Assembly (NCBI GenBank): GCA_030704225.1
Contig: CP131915.1
Coordinates: forward strand, 3,038,001 to 3,102,000
Reading direction: 5' to 3'
Origin: Kosakonia sp. H02
GTDB taxonomy: Bacteria; Pseudomonadota; Gammaproteobacteria; Enterobacterales; Enterobacteriaceae
DNA: 64,000 nt
The notes beneath the pieces are model-generated. The model was given only the letters and a program-made list of their open reading frames with translations, did not search any database and was not told the DNA's origin. Below, piece after piece: positions 59,559 to 64,000 of the stretch; within the stretch, counting starts at the first letter, position 1, and every line of letters begins with the position of its first letter. The translations under genes and the position numbers were made by a program.

Positions 59559-60287
59559 TCAGGCGATAAGCGTAATGACTTTGTCGCCCGCAAGGGTGTA
59601 ATACCCCGTGAGCTGGCTTCCCTGTGTTCGTCCCGCAGCCAGGGTTTGCGTCAGTGTCAGGGTAATGCGTTGTGCTGAGGTATCAATATGGCAAACCCGT
59701 GCGGCATCAAAGTCAAAGTAGCGTCCCACTTCGGGATACAGCGCTTTGTACACGCTCTCTTTGGCGGAAAAGGCGACCAGTAACGCGGTTTCATAAGGCA
59801 GAGCACAGTCAGCGAGCAGCGCCTGCTCTTGCGGACAGGTGAACATATCGGCGGTTTCGCGCATGGTTTCTGGTGCCAGCATTTCAATATCAATGCCCAC
59901 CGCCAGGCCTGCGTGACGCCGCGCGATAATGGCAATCGCGTGGTTATGGGTATGCGAAAGGCTGCCGCACCAGCCCGCAGGCCAGACGGGCGCCCGATCT
60001 GTCGTGGTTCCTACATTCGCATCGCATCCCTGGCTTTGGAGTAACAGTTTTGCGCCATAGCGCGCCGCAAGGTATTCCGCCCGTCGCTTAATGCTGGCTG
60101 CATGCAGGTTTGGTGGACACGGGATAGCGTACCGGGCGAACAACTCATCCTGAAAAACGTGCCGATCAAAGACTACCTGGCAGTAGTAAATCTCAGGAAC
60201 GGGCGTTATCGATCCCATCTCAAGGTGGGGCAAGAACGGCGCAAGTGCGCAGTGGGTTAACGAAGTAAACATGGCGCTATTCATCAT
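59559..60287 (-). CDS. EntD/Sfp-type 4'-phosphopantetheinyl transferase
   Basis: 242 residues with the two magnesium and CoA motifs: VGIDIEML (about 130-137) and FSAKESVYKALYP. The N-terminal region has SIKRRAEYLAARYGAKLLL, as in EntD. It attaches phosphopantetheine to carrier domains, most likely the thiolation domain of the adjacent NRPS. The NRPS gene is upstream on the same strand, with a hairpin between. The second Met (60284) is an alternative start. Confidence 0.92.
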   Translation of the reverse strand: MMNSAMFTSLTHCALAPFLPHLEMGSITPVPEIYYCQVVFDRHVFQDELFARYAIPCPPNLHAASIKRRAEYLAARYGAKLLLQSQGCDANVGTTTDRAPVWPAGWCGSLSHTHNHAIAIIARRHAGLAVGIDIEMLAPETMRETADMFTCPQEQALLADCALPYETALLVAFSAKESVYKALYPEVGRYFDFDAARVCHIDTSAQRITLTLTQTLAAGRTQGSQLTGYYTLAGDKVITLIA

Positions 60288-60296
60288 TAAGTGAAA

Positions 60297-60325
60297 AGAA
60301 AAACCGCCATTACAGCGGTTTTATC
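60297..60325 (-). terminator. Terminator-like hairpin between NRPS and PPTase genes
   Basis: On the minus strand AAACCGC, loop, GCGGTTT is followed by TTCTTTT, about 20 bases after the NRPS stop and just before the PPTase start. This would attenuate read-through to the PPTase gene. Confidence 0.6.
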
Positions 60326-60344
60326 ATTCGTGCTAACCCCTCGC

Positions 60345-63300
60345 TCAGGGGATGTCTATCCAGTGTTGGAGAACCGGGCCGATCGTTTTCAGGGCTTCTG
60401 CGCTGAACATACTGTCATGGGTGGAAGAGACAGTATGGGCGATGATATTGCCATTGATATAGTTTGCCCAGAGTTGTGGATCGTAATCGTCTTCATCAAC
60501 GTGTCGATATTCGGCTTTAAAGAACAAGACGTCACCGTCATAACGCCCCGGAGTGAACGCCGCCAGCAAAGCGGGCGCATCGCGAAACTCTGCGAGAATA
60601 CGCGCGTAAACAACGGGTTCCATATCAGCCAGCGGGTGCTCCATCGTGCTCAAATGCCGTTGCAGTTCGTCAACCGTAAGCATTTGCGCATCCTGCGGCA
60701 CTGCACCAGTCAGTGCTTCAAACAGCGCGCGCAGGCTCTCTTCATCGCTACGCACCGTCTGGCGATAGAGCGCGCCAAGCGGATAGCCATCCACCAGGAT
60801 GAGCGTGCTGACCTCCTTCTTCTCTTTTTGCAATAACGTGGCGATTTCATGGGCCAGATGGCAGCCAAACGACCATCCGAGCAAGGCATATGGGCCTTCG
60901 GGCTGAACTTTGTAGATTTCCGCCAGATAGGCTTTCGCTATGTCGTGAATCGAAGACTGTGCCTGCCCGCTGCTGAGCCTGCTTGCTTGCAGACCATAAA
61001 TCGGTTGTTGCTCGCCAAGGTAGGGGATCAGACCCGCGTAAGACCAGCTCAACCCACCGCCGGGAGGCAGGCAGAATAACGGCAATTTATTCCCCATCGG
61101 TTGCAGGGGCAGCATCACATCCAGCACGCTGCTGCGCTGGTTGCTCTCCAGCCGTTTCGCCAGCAGCGCAACAGTAGGGTGCTCAAACAGATCGCGAATG
61201 GTCAGCTTCACCTGCAATACTCTGTCAATCTGCGTTATCAAACGCGCCGCCAGCAGAGAATGACCGCCCATGGCGAAAAAGCTACTGTCGATGCTGAGGC
61301 TTTCCACCTTCAGCAGTTCGCTGAATTTTTCCGCCAGCCACTTTTCCCGCTCGGTTTGCGGCTGGCGTCCCACCTGGGCCCTGAAATCAGGTTTCGGCAG
61401 CATCGGGATCGCCAGTTTACCGTTGGCGTTTAGCGGTAGCGCGGGCAGCAAAACGATCGCCGCGGGCACCATAAAGTCCGGCAGATGTTCACGGGCAAAC
61501 TGTTGCAGCGCGTCGCACAGCGCCTCTTCCTGCATGGTTGGCACCACATACGCGACAAGGTGTTTATTGCCACCGGCATCTTGATGAGGAATGACGGCAA
61601 TTTGCTGTACGGCGGCATGGCGTTTCAGCACGATTTCGATTTCGCCAGGCTCGATACGGAAACCGCGAATTTTCACCTGCTGGTCGCCACGGCTGACAAA
61701 ATTCAACGCACCGTCGCGCCGACGTTTCACAATATCGCCGGTACGGTACATGCGGCTTCCCGCCGGGCCAAAGGGGTCCGCAGTAAAATGGGCAGCGCTT
61801 AAGCCTCGATGGTTAGCATAGCCGCGCGCCAGCCCGCGCCCGGCAACGTACAACTCTCCCGGGACGCCTTCTGGTACCGGCTGTAAAAAGTTATCCAGTA
61901 CATAAAGCTGGGTGTTATCAAGTTCCCTGCCAATAGGGACATCGAGGTAAGGAAAATCAGCCTGCGTGACGGGGTAATCCGCCACAAACGTGGTGGTTTC
62001 CGTTGGACCATAGCCATTTACCACTTCAAGATCCGGCCAGTGCGCCCGTACCGATTGCACCGCACTTGCGGAGATCTTATCCCCACCGGTATAGACGACG
62101 CGTAGCTGCCCCAGACACTGCCACGCTTCTTCCGCCATCAGGCAGAACAACCCGGAGGTTAAAAATGCGGCGCTAACCTGCCGGTCAATAATCGTTGAGG
62201 TGATGAGGGAGAGATCCAGCGCGTCGCCCGGCACAATCACCGCCTGATGACCATTGAGTAGTGCAGACCACAACTCATAGGTTGAGGCGTCAAAGGCATA
62301 CGCGGAGTGCAGCAAGATGCGCTGGTGCTGGCTGCCTCGCCAGCGGCGGTCGCGCGCGAATACCAGCACGTTATCTTGCGTAATGGCGATCCCTTTCGGT
62401 TGCCCGGTAGAGCCAGAGGTAAACATCACATAGGCAAGATGATGCGGCGTAACGGCTGTCGCGATCATTGGGGCGTCTGCCTGCGTTGTGGCGTTATTGA
62501 CGGTAAGCGCTTGTACTCCCGCCGGAAGCGCCGTATCGCTGTGGCGCTCATCAACGAGCGCAACGCGGACATCCATCGCATGGGTAATATGCTGCCAGCG
62601 CTCAAAAGGATCGCTGGTACGCAGCGGCACATAGAACCCACCGGCTTTCACCACCGCGAGGATGCCAATCACCAGCGATAATGAGCGCTCCATCAATACC
62701 GCCACGCCGTGTTCCATTTTCACACCGCGTTGTTGCAGGCTGTGTGCTAAGGCGTTCGCGCACGCATCCAACTCTTGATAGGTGAGTTGCTCGTCACCGC
62801 AACTGATGGCGATACGCTGCGGCGTTTCCGCTACCTGCTGTGCAAACCGTTGTGCCAACGTCATTGGCGGCACATCAAAGAAAGTGTCATTTCCAATATG
62901 GAGCAGGTGGGCGCGCTGTTCGCTGCTTAACAGCGGGATGTTCATCACGGGCGTATCCGGGGCGTCGACAGCGGCATTCAGCAGGTGCTCGAAATAGCCA
63001 GCCAGCGCAATAACGGTATCGTGGTCAAACAGTTCGACAGGGTAGTCAATTTGCGCCTCAAGGGCGCACACTTCGCCGTTATCGCCGATGATTTCATCAA
63101 AATTGAACGTTAAGTCAAACTTGGTGGTAACCAGCCCCACGGGCTGCGGCGCAACCTGCATATCGGCGAGCTGTGGCGGCGTACTGGCGTTGTTTTGCAG
63201 CACCATCATCACCTGGAAAAGCGGATGTCTGGCTGATGAGCGCGCAGGGTTTAATGCTTTCACCACCCAGTCGAACGGTACGTCCTGGTTCACATACGCC

Positions 63301-64000
63301 GACAGCATGTATTCACGAACACTGGCAAGCGTGCTGCGAACGCTGGGGTTATCGGCCAGCTCCACGCGCAACACCAGCGTATTCACAAAGAAGCCAATCA
63401 AATTGCTTATCGCTTCATCGCTGCGCCCGGCAACAGCGGTACCCAACGTGATATCGTCGCCCGCGCCCATTCTGCTGAATAAAATAGCGGCGGTGGCCTG
63501 GAGCAACATAAAGGGCGTGACGCCCTCATTGCGCGTCAGGTGTTTAATGCGCTGGTAGAGCGGCTCGTCGATGCGGAAATTAACCCGTCTCCCTTCATAG
63601 CCTGGAGTGGCGGAGTGCGGGCGATCAACGGGCAGTTGCATCTCTTCTGGCGCGCCCGCCAGTGCCTTTCGCCAGAATGCAATTTGCTGCGCGCAAGTGT
63701 CGGTGTTCTCGTCCATATCGCCGAGAAGCTTGCGCTGCCAAAGCGCGTAATCGGCATATTGCACCGGCAACGGCGACCACGCCGGTGCCTGCATGGCGCA
63801 GCGCGCAGTGTAGGCGCAGGAGAGATCGTGAAATAGCGGTGCCAGCGAACCGCCGTCGCAGGCGATATGGTGAATCACCAGCAGCAACACCTGCTCATCC
63901 GCTTGCGGCAAAGTAAACAACGTGCCGCGCAGCGGTATTTCCCGCGCCAGGTCGAACGGGTACGCCGCCGCCTGGTCAATCGCGGATGCCAGGGTTTCGT
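60345..64000 (-). CDS. Non-ribosomal peptide synthetase, terminal C-A-T-TE module (partial)
   Basis: The frame runs open to the right edge (about 1218 codons seen). Condensation domain with FDLAREIPLRG and catalytic HHIACDGGS (63,846-63,872). Adenylation domain from about 62,900 with MFTSGSTGQPKG, NGYGPTETTTF and YRTGD. Thiolation GGHSLLAARL with its serine at 61,257-61,259. Thioesterase with GWSFG (serine at 60,870-60,872) and a late His in SSTHDS. The A-domain pocket reads approximately Asp-Ala-Tyr-Phe-Tyr-Gly-Gly-Thr-Phe, like valine codes. The upstream modules lie beyond the window. Product released by the thioesterase; identity unknown. Confidence 0.95.
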   Translation of the reverse strand, partial: ETLASAIDQAAAYPFDLAREIPLRGTLFTLPQADEQVLLLVIHHIACDGGSLAPLFHDLSCAYTARCAMQAPAWSPLPVQYADYALWQRKLLGDMDENTDTCAQQIAFWRKALAGAPEEMQLPVDRPHSATPGYEGRRVNFRIDEPLYQRIKHLTRNEGVTPFMLLQATAAILFSRMGAGDDITLGTAVAGRSDEAISNLIGFFVNTLVLRVELADNPSVRSTLASVREYMLSAYVNQDVPFDWVVKALNPARSSARHPLFQVMMVLQNNASTPPQLADMQVAPQPVGLVTTKFDLTFNFDEIIGDNGEVCALEAQIDYPVELFDHDTVIALAGYFEHLLNAAVDAPDTPVMNIPLLSSEQRAHLLHIGNDTFFDVPPMTLAQRFAQQVAETPQRIAISCGDEQLTYQELDACANALAHSLQQRGVKMEHGVAVLMERSLSLVIGILAVVKAGGFYVPLRTSDPFERWQHITHAMDVRVALVDERHSDTALPAGVQALTVNNATTQADAPMIATAVTPHHLAYVMFTSGSTGQPKGIAITQDNVLVFARDRRWRGSQHQRILLHSAYAFDASTYELWSALLNGHQAVIVPGDALDLSLITSTIIDRQVSAAFLTSGLFCLMAEEAWQCLGQLRVVYTGGDKISASAVQSVRAHWPDLEVVNGYGPTETTTFVADYPVTQADFPYLDVPIGRELDNTQLYVLDNFLQPVPEGVPGELYVAGRGLARGYANHRGLSAAHFTADPFGPAGSRMYRTGDIVKRRRDGALNFVSRGDQQVKIRGFRIEPGEIEIVLKRHAAVQQIAVIPHQDAGGNKHLVAYVVPTMQEEALCDALQQFAREHLPDFMVPAAIVLLPALPLNANGKLAIPMLPKPDFRAQVGRQPQTEREKWLAEKFSELLKVESLSIDSSFFAMGGHSLLAARLITQIDRVLQVKLTIRDLFEHPTVALLAKRLESNQRSSVLDVMLPLQPMGNKLPLFCLPPGGGLSWSYAGLIPYLGEQQPIYGLQASRLSSGQAQSSIHDIAKAYLAEIYKVQPEGPYALLGWSFGCHLAHEIATLLQKEKKEVSTLILVDGYPLGALYRQTVRSDEESLRALFEALTGAVPQDAQMLTVDELQRHLSTMEHPLADMEPVVYARILAEFRDAPALLAAFTPGRYDGDVLFFKAEYRHVDEDDYDPQLWANYINGNIIAHTVSSTHDSMFSAEALKTIGPVLQHWIDIP

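Noticed and set aside
63918..64000. TTG at 63,920 as the NRPS start
   Set aside because: The frame stays open to the window edge and the upstream codons continue the condensation domain (FDLAREIPLRG), so the gene is only truncated by the window.

Overview
The window looks like chromosome of a plant- or soil-associated member of the Enterobacteriaceae, of Kosakonia/Enterobacter/Klebsiella type. This rests on near-E. coli protein sequences and gene order (cpdA-yqiA-parE, mdaB-ygiN, qseBC-ygiW, parC-plsC-ftsP-ygiQ-dkgA-yqhD-yqhC-yghB-metC-exbBD-yghA, hybOABCDEFG-yghU) combined with a budR-budA-budB acetoin locus, which E. coli lacks. No tRNA, rRNA, insertion sequence, prophage or CRISPR array was seen.

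Layout. 1-2.7 kb: end of cpdA, then yqiA and parE. 2.7-8.7 kb: an island between parE and ygiN with a RelE/StbE-type toxin-antitoxin pair and a sugar locus (AraC regulator divergent from DUF2264 protein, LacY-like symporter and GH88 unsaturated-uronide hydrolase). 8.7-12.3 kb: quinone/redox and two-component genes (ygiN, mdaB, qseCB, ygiW). 12.4-26.2 kb: conserved housekeeping genes. 26.2-31.2 kb: yghA, three unrecognised genes, yqhA, yghZ and an AT-rich stretch. 31.2-32.9 kb: a chemoreceptor with a probable flagellar sigma-28 promoter. 33.1-39.6 kb: the complete hydrogenase-2 operon. 39.6-43.5 kb: FucR-like regulator, yghU, two small unknown genes and a yeaR-yoaG pair. 43.6-47.3 kb: budR/budAB followed by a wrecked remnant of budC. 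47.6-49.2 kb: a GPH-type sugar symporter preceded by a possible 20-codon leader ORF.

49.6-64 kb is the most unusual part. Seven tightly coupled + strand genes encode a UbiA-type prenyltransferase, a HMG-CoA-reductase domain fused to an APH-type kinase domain, a PEP-synthase/rifampicin-phosphotransferase-like dikinase, a YghO/GNAT-like protein, an AMP-forming ligase with an OleC-like C-terminus, a CDP-alcohol phosphatidyltransferase and a CarS-like CDP-alcohol synthase. Converging on them are a phosphopantetheinyl transferase and a terminal NRPS module (C-A-T-TE) that runs off the right edge. By family, HMGR, UbiA, CarS and CDP-alcohol transferase are the enzyme types of archaeal ether-lipid synthesis. 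Here they sit beside an NRPS in an enterobacterium. My inference is a biosynthetic cluster for a phosphodiester-containing lipid or lipopeptide-like metabolite; the product cannot be read from the sequence.

All calls come from reading the sequence and from memory of the families. No database search, alignment program or composition calculation was run.
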